From Amaurobius ferox (Eukaryota; Arthropoda; Arachnida; Araneae; Amaurobiidae), in the NCBI GenBank assembly GCA_951213105.1, contig OX578136.1, positions 155,255,178 through 155,319,177 of the forward strand: 64,000 nucleotides of DNA, read 5' to 3'. A program made the position numbers and the translations under genes. Shown piece after piece: positions 23,816 to 35,854 of the stretch. Each line of letters opens with the position of its first letter. Position 1 is the first letter of the stretch. The notes beneath the pieces were generated by a model, which ran no database searches, had not been told where the DNA came from, and worked only from the letters and a program-made list of their open reading frames with translations.

Positions 23816-24850
23816 GAAATTATCTGCCACTGAATCCATTCGATGACACCCAGTTGACGTTTGTCTGCTACATAGGAGCCAGGGATTGATGCCCATGAAA
23901 GACTCCGTCCACGTACCTTCGAAGTGAAAGATTAGGCTAATCAGTCGACACCGTTCTAATAGCTGTGACTAAGCACTGCCATGGCTGCAACAAATGAATG
24001 GCTGTTTTTGGGAAATATGCGCTACCCTAGAGTATGGTACCCCTTGTCAGGTAAACGGCGCCGGTTCTGTGAAACTTGCATGTACTGCCGTACGACATGT
24101 GCCGCCTAACTTCGTTGCACGGATGCATTCTTCACATAAGTTCTTAAAAAACGCAGAAGACCTTTTTCCATGAAAACCAGATTGCGTCAGAACTTTTTAC
24201 ATTTTCGAAGTTCCTCCAGAAATTTTACGAGGGGAACGATAAAAATAGGGAGGAAGTCCCCCAATTCCCATTCTCTGTTTCCCAAGCGCAATAAAAAAAA
24301 AGGCGGTCCAATTTTGCTTCACACCATTGGTTTTCGAAGAGACGCTCATTTTTTATGCGCTCCACTAAAATTCGAGAACCAGAGGGCTTTCTACAAACCC
24401 GGTTGGTCCAAGGATCGGAACCCGACACGAGCCACACCTGACAAGGCTATAAATTTTCAGAGATTTGTAGTTCAACTTTGACATTTTGCTGCAATTAATT
24501 CTCTGACTATTTACAATCCATGTCAAGTGCGCATACAAACCAAAGGCGCCAACAATCTCAATTTCGTCTGTGCAGAGGCATAGCTATATACATCATACAA
24601 AACCATTATATATATTTCAAGTACATTGCAATTTGCCCTTTTTTCTCCCAGGGTTACGTATTAAAAAATATGGAAATGCAGCATAACATTAAGTTTGTCG
24701 CTATTATAACTACTACATTTCAAAAATTAAGAACACGATCAAAAATCCAATTATATATTCCTGTAGGGTTTTTTAAAAGACTACAAATAACTTCATTAAT
24801 ATTCATAGCTAGACCTTTTCAATTTTCGAGGTATAATCATTTCAAAATTT
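23816..24850. other. GC-richer stretch without a recognised gene
   Basis: 23816-24470 continues the GC-richer composition. The open + frame at 24170-24481 matches nothing I recognise and may belong to an old retroelement. 24480-24850 is AT-rich and featureless. Confidence 0.3.
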
Positions 24851-25570
24851 AATAAGAAAGATCAATCATGCGTAAAGCATCCATTATGAAACACTTTTCA
24901 ACTGAAATGCAGTTTTCTTAAAGATCTCTAAAATGCGCTACATTCGGGGCTGATATATTTTAAATTATCATAGTACTACAGTAATTTATTATATTTGAAA
25001 ATTTAAAACTTCATGAAAAAAAAACCTTTATTTAAATGATGTCATCGAAATCTCTATGTAAAAACAATGAACATTTCATTCATATATTCCAGACGAACAA
25101 CTATATTCCAATCAACATTTCATTCACTTATATTCCAGATTCCAGAGATAAATAATTTTGAGTAAAAAAAGTTCACCAATTCTTATACAACTTATCTTAC
25201 AACTTGGTATGTTTACATTCTGCATCCATTAAAATTAGGCTTCGTTGTAGAAATAATCAAAGTTTGATGATCATTTAAACAAAAAATATTGCAATTGCTA
25301 TGCCGCAGAATCAAGATGCACAGAAAATACGTAAAAATAAAGCGGTGTTAGGACGGATGCAACACTAAATATGAAATTTAAAAGAACTTTAAAAATCACG
25401 ATTTTTACACTGGGATAACAAGATGGATGCCATATTCCATTTTGAAGTGGGTCTCGTGATCTCTTCATATAATATGGATGTCATTATTATTTTAATTTTT
25501 ATTTAAAAACTATCGAATATATTTTGCTCAAATTTTTTTTATATATTTTACGGGATAATTTGAATATTTT
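24851..25570 (+). mobile_element. HINE-C copy, 3'-truncated
   Basis: Starts with the family 5' end 'aataagaaagatcaatcatg', then the small stem 'aatcatgcgtaaagcatccatt', and runs to 'gggataatttgaatatttt', where it abuts an inverted fragment at 25571. Confidence 0.75.
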
Positions 25571-25835
25571 CTACAACGAAGCCTAATTTTAACGCTAAAT
25601 TATAGCATGCAGAATACAAACAGATCAAGCGATTGTAAGGTGAGTTTTATAAGCATTGTTGATTTTCTTTTCACGCAAAATTATTTAGCTCTGAACTCTG
25701 GAATGTAAGTAATATGAATGAAATATCTATTGCTCTTACGTAGAAGAGCCAGGTGATTTATATTTCGATGACGTCATTTGAATAAAGTTCATTTTTTTTC
25801 GATGAAGCTTTATATTTTCCAAAATAATAAATTGT
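25571..25835 (-). mobile_element. HINE-C internal fragment, tail-to-tail with the previous copy
   Basis: Reverse orientation, from 'ctacaacgaagcctaattt' to 'gatgacgtcatttgaataa' and 'cgatgaagctt'. The inversion junction lies exactly between 25570 and 25571. Confidence 0.7.
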
Positions 25836-26746
25836 TGTTTTATGCATTATTGGTCTCCCTTGTTATTTACTTGTATATTTATCGTGACTCTATTTGTAAC
25901 ATCGATCCTATTCAAGTCCTCAGTTTCGCATTATATCTCATTCTCGACTCCCTCCCTGTGAGTTAAATCTCTGTCTGAATTTTTGGATATCAACTTCTGT
26001 TAACTTGGCTTTCAATGCTATTTTTTGACTTTTAAAAAGCTGTTATTTGTATTTTACTTCTGCTGAGTGAATGTTTTTGCAAGTGAATGTTTCTATTCAT
26101 ATTTTGTCGTGGATAATCTGACTATTCACATGCGTATTTTGTTCGCGGTTTCTGGTTGTGTATAGAAGCCCATGCTGTCCTCCCTCTTTTTCGCATGGCG
26201 ACTGATGATGGACGTTAAACGTCTGAAATAACTGTGGTGTTTATATAATTTTAATATCTTCATGGTATGATCAAAATAAAATACTGTTATTATAAAGTAT
26301 TATCCTTTAATATCTAAAAAAATGCCATTTTTTCTCTTTATTTCCTATATTTATTGATCAAAATATTAAGAATATTTTTAAAAATGAATTATCCAAATAT
26401 TCCAATTAGAACGCGTTTTATAACAAAATTGGTGAATACATGCACAAAAATCAAACAAGTGTATCTGACATCGAGATTTTTGCTTTTCTCAAAACTACAT
26501 TATTATCAAAATTACACTGTAGATTACATGTAATGCAGCAAAGCATTCTGTTCGTCGCATCTCTTTATGAACTGCTACTACAAATTATAAGTTCCTCGGA
26601 AAATTCCAATTTTGGTATTATTCCATTTGAGTTACCCATTGCATCTAATCTTTCATATTAATGCGTTCTCGTATTTCAGCAAGTTACGTTATGTACGTAC
26701 AATCGATAAGACGAAGCTTATCTAATGACCTACTAAAACGACAATC
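25836..26746. other. No supported gene
   Basis: AT-rich. The - strand reading at 26658-26555 is briefly coding-like (ERLDAMGNSNGIIPKLEF) but lacks splice sites and is closed by a stop. Confidence 0.35.
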
Positions 26747-26756
26747 ATTCCTTCTA

Positions 26757-27047
26757 TAGGGCGGGGTAGCCCTGTGGTTAGCTCGCGGAGGTTGCGCTCG
26801 GTAGTCCCGGGTTCGATTCCTGCCGCTGCCCAAACTGCCGTCGTGTTCACGCGGAGTACGATCACATTAAACATGTGGGTCCGTAAGTCCTTCCGAGAGG
26901 TTGGAGGTAGGGGAAGGAGGGTTCGGTCCCTGTGGATGCCTCCCCCACTGGGTTCCGGTCTAAATTGGGTGGCACTTCCCGGCCGTCCAAACAGATACCT
27001 TACACCTTTCTGGTAAGTCGGACGGTCTGGGGCGAAGAAGAAGAATA
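26757..27047 (+). mobile_element. Full-length tRNA-derived SINE with target-site duplication
   Basis: The head has B box GGTTCGATTCC and an A box with one mismatch (TAGCCCTGTGG). The complete body ends 'aagtcggacggtctggggc' with a (GAA)n tail. The flanks ATTCCTTCTA at 26747-26756 and 27048-27057 form a 10-bp duplication. Confidence 0.9.
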
Positions 27048-27084
27048 ATTCCTTCTACATTTCAAATGGACTCTACATCTTTAA

Positions 27085-27791
27085 GGGGACGGTAGACTTT
27101 GAAATTTATTTATTGACTTTGAAAATTTGTATAAATATTCCTCTCAACATTACTTTATAAAATACCATTAAATGTTTTTCAATTTTGTTATAATTTTATA
27201 TATATTTTTTTAATTTAATTTTTTTTTAACAAAATTTGAAAATGCTCCTTGCGTGCCATTTGTTCACATTTTTGATTAATTTTGCATTATGATCACTCAA
27301 AAACACATTATGAACAAATTCAGATATTTATTTTTAAATCCTTTAAAAAGTCAATTTTTTAAAAATATTTTTCTGCATTAAAACTTATTTTTCATCATTT
27401 AATTAGATTCTTATTCACTTTTACTTACATTAATGAAGTCCAATTATAAAATGCATACCCAGTTGCATTAAAAAATATGAAAGGTGTCTTCTTGCCAAAT
27501 TTTTTGCATCTCAAACAAAAATTAAGACGCATGGACCATTTTAAAAATGTTAAATCTTTGAAAATTCCGTTTCGAAAAAAATGCATTTAACCCTTTGCTT
27601 GCGGGTGGAACAGCGTCCAAACGAAGAACCTCCCAAAAAGACAAGTATTTGACATACCCTATCCCAAACAGTTCGATCCGACTTTGCAGGCATTGGTGTC
27701 CATGGAAATCGCCGACAGAAACATTGCACCTGCTGCTGCAGGTACAATGTTTTTTAGTCGATTTTTGCTCATTTCAACGTCCACCATTCCC
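27085..27791 (-). mobile_element. MITE-E copy 2
   Basis: Inverted relative to 1480-2307. TTAA precedes GGGGACGGTAGAC, and the other end is GTCCACCATTCCC followed by TTAA. The core 'ccgacagaaacattgcacc' and 'ctgctgctgcaggtacaatg' is shared with copy 1, but the second arm of the outer palindrome is deleted here. Confidence 0.75.
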
Positions 27792-27872
27792 TTAAACTAA
27801 AATGTCTGTTTCTCACGACCTTTAACGATACATATATTTTTTTTATTAAGGTATGATATACGAATTTAATAT

Positions 27873-28254
27873 TACCCTAACAGAGTTTTTTTTCACAGTG
27901 ACGTAAGATTTACGTCACACTGTGACTTTGGGACGTCACAGGACGTCGCAGTACGTCTAGGCAATGTCATATTGAGGTCACAGCGAAGTCATTTTGGTCA
28001 TTTTCATGGTCATTTGTGACATCGCATATTAACTTGTGTGTGACGTCACATTGTAATTGCCATTGCAATGTCGTCACATTGTTACGTGTTAATTAAATTG
28101 TGGAAACGTCACAGAATATAGTCACAATGAAGTTACAAAGTTACTAATACGTAACGTCGCATAGAAGTCACAAATATGATGTCACATTGTGACCCAGGTG
28201 TCACGTGTCTACAACGTCACTGTCACACATGTGACGATCTTTGCTGTGAGGGTA
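27873..28254. mobile_element. MITE-F, dense in GTCAC/ACGTCA motifs
   Basis: The ends TACCCTAACAG and CTGTGAGGGTA are inverted near-matches. The 380-bp interior carries many ACGTCAC/GTGACGT and TGTGAC units in both orientations, including one TGACGTCAC at about 28040. There is no coding frame. Confidence 0.55.
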
Positions 28255-28784
28255 CAATCAACAAAATGGCGGAAGAATATCAGTCTCCTGTTATGGTTTT
28301 CGGCCTTGAGTATTCCAACTAGTCATTGTCACAAAATGCAAAATGTGCTAATGGTGGTGTTATTGTGTTAATGGTGGTGTCCCAACATGGATTTCCCCCG
28401 GGCGACCAAGCCTTGATGATAGCATGGAGGTGCTTGAGATTGGTCGTTGCTGATTCAGAAGTAGAAAAATGCTTTGTATCTGAACAGGATGGATTCAGAA
28501 GTAGGGTAATTGGGTGCTTAGACCAACAGCATAGATACTTTTATGACTACTTGTTGGGTATGCGGGAATAATACCCGAGGTCCCAAATCTGTTGCTCACG
28601 AATACTACACGCTCGTTAACTTGGTACTCTTTTAGGCATGAAGCTGTTTTTTATTTGACACGCTTGCTCAATTTCAGCATTTCATTTATGAATAATTTGT
28701 TTTACATCTTATATTCTCTAGCCCGAATGTATATTGTAATGGGATAAATTAAAAACTTGATATCTTTCCAAATACAAATATTTA
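28255..28784. other. No supported gene
   Basis: A moderately GC-rich stretch with short direct repeats ('ttaatggtggtgt' and 'ggattcagaagtag'-like). No recognised product. Confidence 0.4.
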
Positions 28785-30091
28785 AAACAAGAAAAATCAA
28801 TCATGCATAATGCATTGATTATGAAACACTTTCTAACTTCAATAGAATTTTATTTAAACATCTTTAAAATGCGATACATTCCTCGGTAATATTTTTAAAA
28901 TTATCACAATAATACATTAATGTACTATATTTGAAAACTTAAAACTTCACCGAAAAAAAATGAACGTCATTCAAATGACGGCATTGAAACAAATATAACT
29001 TACCTGGTTTAAACATCTCTAAAATGCGATACATTCCTCGGTAATATTTTTAAAATTGTCACAATACTACAATAATTTATTATATTTAAAAACTTCATCT
29101 AAAACAAATGAACTTTTTCAAAGGAAGTCATCGAATTATAAAGCGGCTGGCTCTTTAAATAAAAGCAGCATTTCATACGTAAACAATTTTCCATTCATTT
29201 CATTCATCACAATACTATAATAATTACTTTTTATTTAAAACTTAAAACCATGGAGATACAAGTAATTTAACTCTGTGTTCCAAACTTCATCAAAAAATCG
29301 TTTGATTCTCTGTTAAATCAATGATTGTTTCATTCATATCAGCTGTATTGCAGACGCCATGGGCTAAATGATTTTGCTTTAAAGAAATGCAGCAATTCTT
29401 CTACAACTCATTCTGCGTATTTTGGTGTTTACCTTTTCCATAAGTGAAAAGTAGGCTTCGTTGTAGAAATAATCAAAGTTGGATGATCATTTAAACTCAA
29501 ATATATTGTAATTGCTTTGTTTCAGAACACTGATGCACAGAATTTAAGCAAAAATAAAGCGGTTTTTGGACGGATACAACACTAAATATGAATTAAAAAG
29601 AACTTTAAAAATCACGATTTTGATACAAGATGGATGCCATATTTTATTTTGAAGTGAGTCACGTGATATCTTCATATAATGGTCACGTGATCTCTCCATA
29701 TAAAGGGTGTAATTATTATTTTAATTTTTATTTAAAAAGTTACTGAATATATTTTGTTGAAATTTTTTTTATGTATTTTGTGGGATAATTTGAATATTTC
29801 ATAAACCCTTTCGAAGGAATTTGTGAATTTTAAATTCGCTTAAAAAATGTTTGAAGAATTAGGTCCCATAGGGTTCAATGTATTTCATTTTTTCAACCCG
29901 GGTTCAATCCAAAACTAATTGGGTGATATTATGCATTTATATTCCGAGAGGTCCCACAGATTGTCTGAACAACATACTAAAATTTCATTTTGATAAAGTC
30001 ATTTTTACGGCAGTTATCGTGTTAACGGACAGACAGACATACAGAATGCACAAAGTCATAAACACTTTTCAATTATATTGTAAAGTGTTAA
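28785..30091 (+). mobile_element. HINE-C, near full length
   Basis: The 5' end is 'aacaagaaaaatcaatcatg' with a small stem (AATCATGC/GCATTGATT), and the 3' end is a hairpin of AACACTTTTCAAT/TGTAAAGTGTT arms. The interior has two TCACGTGAT boxes (29658 and 29684) and a duplicated 'acattcctcggtaatattttt' segment (28872 and 29031). It contains no transposase and so is non-autonomous. Confidence 0.8.
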
Positions 30092-30154
30092 TAAAAACCG
30101 TATTCTGTCATGCTATTTATAGCTTGTAAAGAAAAAATAAAATAAATGTTCCCC

Positions 30155-31580
30155 CCTGGGGTTAGAAAGACGGAGATAAAACTCCTATGGATGAAAGGCT
30201 TGAAAATGCCACAATGCTTGGAGAATTATATCTAGGTGGCGCTTGTGCTAGCAAAGTAGCTGCTATTGTTAGTTAACACAACCGAAAAGCGTAGCATTTA
30301 GTATATGTATTTTTGATTATTTTTAAATTAGAGGTTTACTAATTATGAGTATAATTAACTACTATTACTTTCCTTATATATGTATAAGGAAAGTATTGTG
30401 ACAGGGTCTAAAATTCGAATTCGTGTTTTCGACACGTTTTAAGCATCCCTGATCACGAATCGAACATTTTTGAGGTGATGTCTGTTTTTGTGTGTGTGTT
30501 AGTGAGTCTGTGGAGGCGATATCTCACGAACGAATGGAGCGATTCGAATGAAATTCGATGCAAAAATCACAATCCATGAATACTGGAAGCCTATGGCTTT
30601 AAAACACAATCGAATATTCAGAACCCTCCTAAATTTTCGAGTGAAATTTTGAAAAAATCATCAAAAAATCAAAACTTTTAATAAAGTTACGCAAATAGAC
30701 ATTTCTTATTTTTTACCCTTAGAAAATGATTTACATAGATTCTATAATGGTAGCATGAACCGTTCTCGAGATATTACGCATTTTTCAAATAAATTTATCA
30801 AAAAGTCCCATAAATTAAAAAAATATATATATTAACTTTTAAGAAACATGTTCACTTTTCATATGTAATATCATGCGATAAATTTGGTGACATCATTCTC
30901 GTGGATCTAACTCGTTCCATTCACGAGAAAAGATACTTTGAGTAATACTTTTGCATTTGAACTCCAATAGTCATTTATCTGCTGTAAGAATAACTTATTT
31001 CTCCGTCCATAACGCTTGGCGAGATTTTGGCGACGAATTTATTTTTTATAATGTCGCCAACGTGGCGACATTATTAAATGTTGCCAAATTAGCGAAAATC
31101 TCGCCAAATGGATAAAAATGAGGCTAAATCAATGAAAATGACGACTAATTCAAGAAAATTCAATATATTTGAAAGAATATAAGTATCTACTATAACAATA
31201 ACATTTTTTTAGCTGTAAAAGGAGTATATTCATTGCATTACATAAGGAAAGTCATGTGTTGCCCACATCAGATTTTTTTTTCATAGTTGTAGGATAGATT
31301 GTAAAACACATAGAGATAAAAATAAATTGATAGGTAAAATAATTTTGAATACGTAGGAATATTCTTTATTGTTTCAGTTCTTTGCAGTGCGCTAATAATT
31401 TATTTTTACAAAATGGACAGTTTAAACAAATACTTTAGGCCTTTCATCATACAAATGCATACAATGCAGGACTACTTATCTCAACCCAGCGTCACCTGAA
31501 TTAATGTCTCAAACGATATTGGTGTTTTTTTAATATGAAGTTTTAACTCCTTACTTTTGCCTCCATGGTTCTCCCAATTA
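30155..31580 (+). repeat. Repeat I copy, interrupted by HINE-A
   Basis: The left part (30155-30363) and right part (31265-31580) together match 38178-38672, including 'gataaaactcctatgga' and 'aaataattttgaatacgtag'. The uninterrupted copy at 38178 shows the empty site. Confidence 0.7.
30364..31264 (-). mobile_element. HINE-A, full length, inserted in repeat I
   Basis: It begins with a clean terminal hairpin, ACTTTCCTTATA / TATAAGGAAAGT, separated by four bases (30366-30394). It ends with the reversed 5' end 'aaggaaagtcatgtgttgc' followed by 'ccacatcagat'. Comparison with repeat I at 38364 places the insertion between T residues (TATT / TTTT) with no obvious duplication. This is the best copy for defining the ends. 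Confidence 0.75.
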
Positions 31581-31950
31581 CTGACAACTGTATAAACTTT
31601 TGATGTGAATAACGCCTATAGTCGGGATATCAGACCGAAATCGGATCGTAAAATGTAAACACGTATTGGACGTTCATATCTTTCAGCTTAAAGACAAAAA
31701 TTTATAGTTGCCGGAAAAAGGGTATCACTTATAAATATAATTTCACTATTTTAATATTTTGAACTATTTTTTTCTTCGAAAAAAAAAAAAATAAATAAAT
31801 AAAATAAATAAATAATCAGTTTTTGTCCGAGCGAGTTTTTGTTTCACTTTGCTAACTTTCTCTCAAAATACACTCTGTTGTAAAAAATATATATGCATCC
31901 ATAAGAAATTGAGCTAGAACTCGGCATGCATGTATCGTTTGAAGAGGTGT

Positions 31951-32017
31951 TGTTGTTGAGACCCAGACCGTCCGACCGACCAGAAAGATGTAAGGTAACT
32001 GTTTGGACGGCCGGGAG
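31951..32017 (-). mobile_element. 5'-truncated SINE inside the Tc1-like element, with target duplication
   Basis: Only the 3' end of the SINE is present ('cagaccgtccgaccgacc', with a (TTG)n tail on the + strand). It is flanked by GTTTGAAGAGGTGT at 31937-31950 and 32017-32030, a clean 14-bp target duplication. Confidence 0.85.
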
Positions 32018-32315
32018 TTTGAAGAGGTGTGTAAACGATTAAAATTTGAGAGAAAAAAATGTGTTATTAAGAAATGGAGGCAAGAAGATGACATTTTAGT
32101 AAGTGGTAAATCCGCTCCTGCCAGTTATACAAGCCGATATTCGGTGCGGCATACAGTCAATTCAGTTGTTTTTGTCCCCTGAGGAAGATACTACCACAGA
32201 TGTTGCATCTGGTCAGGTAATTCAGTGGTATTCCGAGTAGGCTACAATTGCTGTCCCAGCATATCACAAATGTGCTCTATTGGTGATGAGGGACCTGGAT
32301 GGCCTTGGGAGGGTA

Positions 32316-33027
32316 TTAAATCCTGGAAGACGTTGTTGACAAAATCGAGCAGAATCTAGCGTTGTCTTGTTGGTAAATGGAATCTGGGTGATTTGACAGC
32401 ATAGGCGGAACAATCGGCTGCAGAATTTCGTCGACATATAAGCCAGCTGTCAAATTGGCTTGCAGCACAACTAGAGAAGAGATCGGCTGTCCCAAAACTG
32501 TTCCCAAAACTGTCACACCACGTATGATGGCCGTCTACCGCTGGATAACAAATGCGGGATCAGAACGCTCGGTCATCAACACTGAGAGAGAAGCCGGATT
32601 CGTCGCTATAGACACCATGTCACCAAAAGGACACTGTCCATGCTGACTGAGCTCGGCACCAATTCAGACTTCTCTGCCTATGTTGAGGTAGGCCCCTTAA
32701 TGGACATTAGAACCCTAATCCTACCTTCTGCTAGTCGTCTCCGAATAATATCCCTTGATACAGGATGTATACAGTGTGGTAAATGCCTTCAAGTGGCTGG
32801 TAACGACGCCATTGGGGTGGCAATGGCTCCTCTCCTGACCGCACGATCTCCTTGAGCAATTTTTTTGTTTGGGACATCCTGAGCCTCTGCGGCGGTTACG
32901 TGCCTTCTCTGGTCCACTGTTGCCAACACCGAACAACTACCATATCGCTTCGACCAAGATGGCGACTGATACGTCTGTTGGACTGATTCAATTCTCTTAG
33001 GACTGTGATGCAACCCTTGTCTAACAC
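32316..33027 (-). pseudogene. Tc1-like (DD34E family) transposase, decayed
   Basis: Reading 5'-3' on the - strand, an N-terminal helix-turn-helix region is recognisable (ELNQSNRRISRHLGRSDM and VVVRCWQQWTREGT, about 33000-32890), closed by an in-frame TAA. The catalytic part resumes in other frames with a degenerate SDE stretch, then LVVLQANLTAGLYVDEILQP and MLSNHPDSIYQQDNAR (32460-32330), the second catalytic Asp motif. Multiple frameshifts and stops mean no functional product. Intact family members cut and paste the element using the DD34E triad. Confidence 0.8.
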
Positions 33028-33295
33028 CGTCGAGTACATCTCAAGGGCATCTTTGTACACAACTTGCAGTATCAAAGCAGAAAGTCCAGTTCTAATTGTC
33101 CGTGAGTGAGAACTCCCGTCGTTTTAAATGCTGCACGATGCGTCGTTCTTATGCACGTTGCATGAGCTCTATAACATCATTGGTGCTGACAGTTTGATGC
33201 TTTTCATAACTCTTGAAACTACATTCGTATGCTAAGTTTCACGGCTGTAGCTCCATTTTTTATGAATGCATATATTTCTTTTGCAACAGGGTGTA

Positions 33296-34929
33296 TGTTC
33301 TAAACTATAAAAAAACACAGGAATAGTAAACATCAGAAAGGTTTATGACGGTTCATGCGTCTGCGTTAAGAAAGGCACAACTTCAGATTTTCCGAATTGA
33401 ACTTGCAACAAATTATCATTAACAATCAAATCATTAACAATCAATTGCAGGACAAATTATCATTAACAATCAAATTATCTTAACATGATCATGATAGTCT
33501 TATTTAGGACAAATAGTCTAAATAAGAATATTTCAGAGTTTTGTCCTGATCTTTTAAACCTATTTTATTTGCTTCTAAAATTACATCTGTAAATAGCCAA
33601 AATTAGACTAATTATTTACATTACTTTTGTACCCTTCCAAGAACAGATACATGAACCTTGTTGTCCTTAACATAAAAATATATCTGAAAAACTGGAACTG
33701 AGTCCTCCTATATTTATCCGGAACCCAAAATTTCAGTTTTTAATACGAAATCCACCCTAATAGAATGGGGGTATAATTGGGGCAGATTTTAATTTTGAAA
33801 TTCCGTAAAACACCGGATATCTGTACTATATAAACAACAGACAGCTTTCATTGTTTTAAATGTTTTTCTGTACATTTGAAGTGTTCATGATGTAGAAAGA
33901 AGCATTTTGGGTTTTCCATAATTCAATTAGGTATTACAGCAATATGGAATTCAGAAACACAACCTTCATATAAAATTCAAATAACTTCATTAAAAGCAAC
34001 ATTTTATACGCTGCTTCTTTGATGTAAGTTATTTGAATTTTATGCTATAGGAGCAGTTTCAGTTACATATACGATTCCCTCATACTTAGATTTGGTGCTG
34101 CCATCTATGAGTGGTTAGACGAACTACTTTTCACTATATTTGTGATATCCAGCTGAGATTTCATAGAAAATCTGACCACAAGTAGACTTCTAAGGAATAA
34201 AAAATATAATCATAGTGCAAAGCTACCTAAGATAATATTTATCTATAATTATTTGAGATTTATTAGCCAATACCATTATCCATTGAGAAAAATTATCATC
34301 ATTGAAGATTGCAGGAGCATTTATCTACATAACTCTCGAACTTGTTAAAAACTGTGATGTGCCGAATACATGACTTTTCCTACAAATGAACAAATTTCAA
34401 TATTATGAAACAACAAAAGGCAGAGCTTTATACTGACGCGATTGAGCTAAAAATCAATACTCAATAGGCTTATTTTCATTGACAATTAAAATAAACACCT
34501 TTCATACAATCAGTTGCCAAAGAATTGTTCATTGTCAAGGGGGAGGATTTGGGAATCACAACCCCCCAGAAACCCATCGAACCCACTAAATTTGGAAAAA
34601 ATGAAATGTGGAGAAATGGAAACCAAAATATTTGGTCCCCCCCCCCCCCCCCCCCACCACCACCACCACCACCAGACATTTTTTCTGGCGACACTACTGC
34701 ATCTGCATACAAATAACCATTTCATAGAAATCGCATAATTCAAACGAATGGCCATAGGAAAATAAAGCTGTATAATTAACTGGTTTTAGCTTTCATAGTG
34801 TTTTCAAGTTACCTTCGCCATAAGTATATATCATTTTCTATGAAATTTTATTCATTTATTTATTTTTTTATTTTATTTACTTTTTGACAAGAACATTGAT
34901 TCTGAGGCAATGTACATTAATATTTAGTT
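33296..34929. other. No supported gene; C-run/(CAC)n and a small hairpin
   Basis: A poly(C)(CAC)n tract lies at about 34637-34675 and creates the Pro/Gly-rich frames there. A hairpin of 'ataaaattcaaataacttca' arms spans 33970-34050. The 34360-34500 stretch resembles 41150-41267 (both contain 'catgacttt.cctacaaat' and 'aataggcttatt'). Confidence 0.45.
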
Positions 34930-35265
34930 CATTTTAATATCTTCATCATCGAGATAGAGAGAAGGCGATAAAATTATTTTGGATGAAAAACTTGAAAATA
35001 TCATAATACCTTGAGAATAATATGTAGGTGTCGCCCGTGTTAGTAAAGTTCTCATTGGGCACAACAGGAAAGCGTAGTGTTTAGTATTTATATTTTTAAA
35101 TTAAAGTTTCCTTATTATAAGTAATTTATTTTTGCTTGTGGAGCAGGGTACAGAATATAGGGAAACAAAAATAAATTGAAAGGTAAAATAAGTTTAAATA
35201 CGCAGGAATATTCTATTTTGTTTGAGGTTTAATTTGCATTGTACTCATTTTTCTTATGTGAAACA
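34930..35265 (+). repeat. Repeat I, partial and diverged
   Basis: Matches the first two thirds of 38178-38672 ('aaaataaattgaaaggtaaa', 'aatacgcaggaatattc'). Confidence 0.55.
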
Positions 35266-35854
35266 TCTGTAAAGACCTTACCCTATGTCATCATAAGGCC
35301 CTTATTTAATTCTTCACATCTACTCACGATCAAATAAAACTGAATTGTAATCTACCTTTAAATAAACTTCATCTGAAATTGAAACCCTAAACTAGCTTGA
35401 CTCTGAAACAAACATCAATTTACCTGAGATTTGACAAAATAATCACGGCAGTTAAAATCGAAAAATCTTTATTCACAGCTCACCGCGCTGAAATCTAAAA
35501 ACATATATACATGACGCGACATACAAATCTATATACAAGCTATTTATAATGTTAGTACACTATCCGCAACCGAAACCAATTGATCGAAATCTACCCATGC
35601 CTACTTCGTAACATACTTATTCAACATATTTCAACATGTTACTAATTATATTTATCTTACGTTACTGAATCTAAACCGAGCATAATGAACATCTCTTATG
35701 ATCCACACACAAAGCCGTAATATAATAGAACTAGCTGCACCCACGCAGAGCACCTGCGATCTCTAGTGTTTCTAATGCTCAGCATATGTTGGTAACTACC
35801 CAATCTCTAAAGTGTGAGTCACCACTCGACTTTTTCAAGCATTACTAGTCCATA
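35266..35854. other. No supported gene
   Basis: AT-rich sequence with no recognisable features. Confidence 0.4.

Larger units (their letters stand above)
31871..33293 (-). mobile_element. Tc1-like transposon, end to end (1.42 kb), inactive
   Basis: The left end is CACTCTGTTGTAAAAAATAT and the right end, inverted, is CACCCTGTTGCAAAAGAAAT. Similarity continues for about 45 bp ('atgcat.cataa.aaat.gagcta'). TA dinucleotides flank both ends (31869-31870 and 33294-33295), as expected for Tc1/mariner target duplication. The interior holds a decayed transposase on the - strand, and a SINE fragment inserted later at 31951. Confidence 0.85.

Noticed and set aside
32455..33013. Independent small genes on both strands
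   Set aside because: They are frames within the decayed Tc1 transposase.
34476..34755. Pro-, Gly- and His-rich frames on both strands
   Set aside because: Caused by a poly(C)(CAC)n tract.
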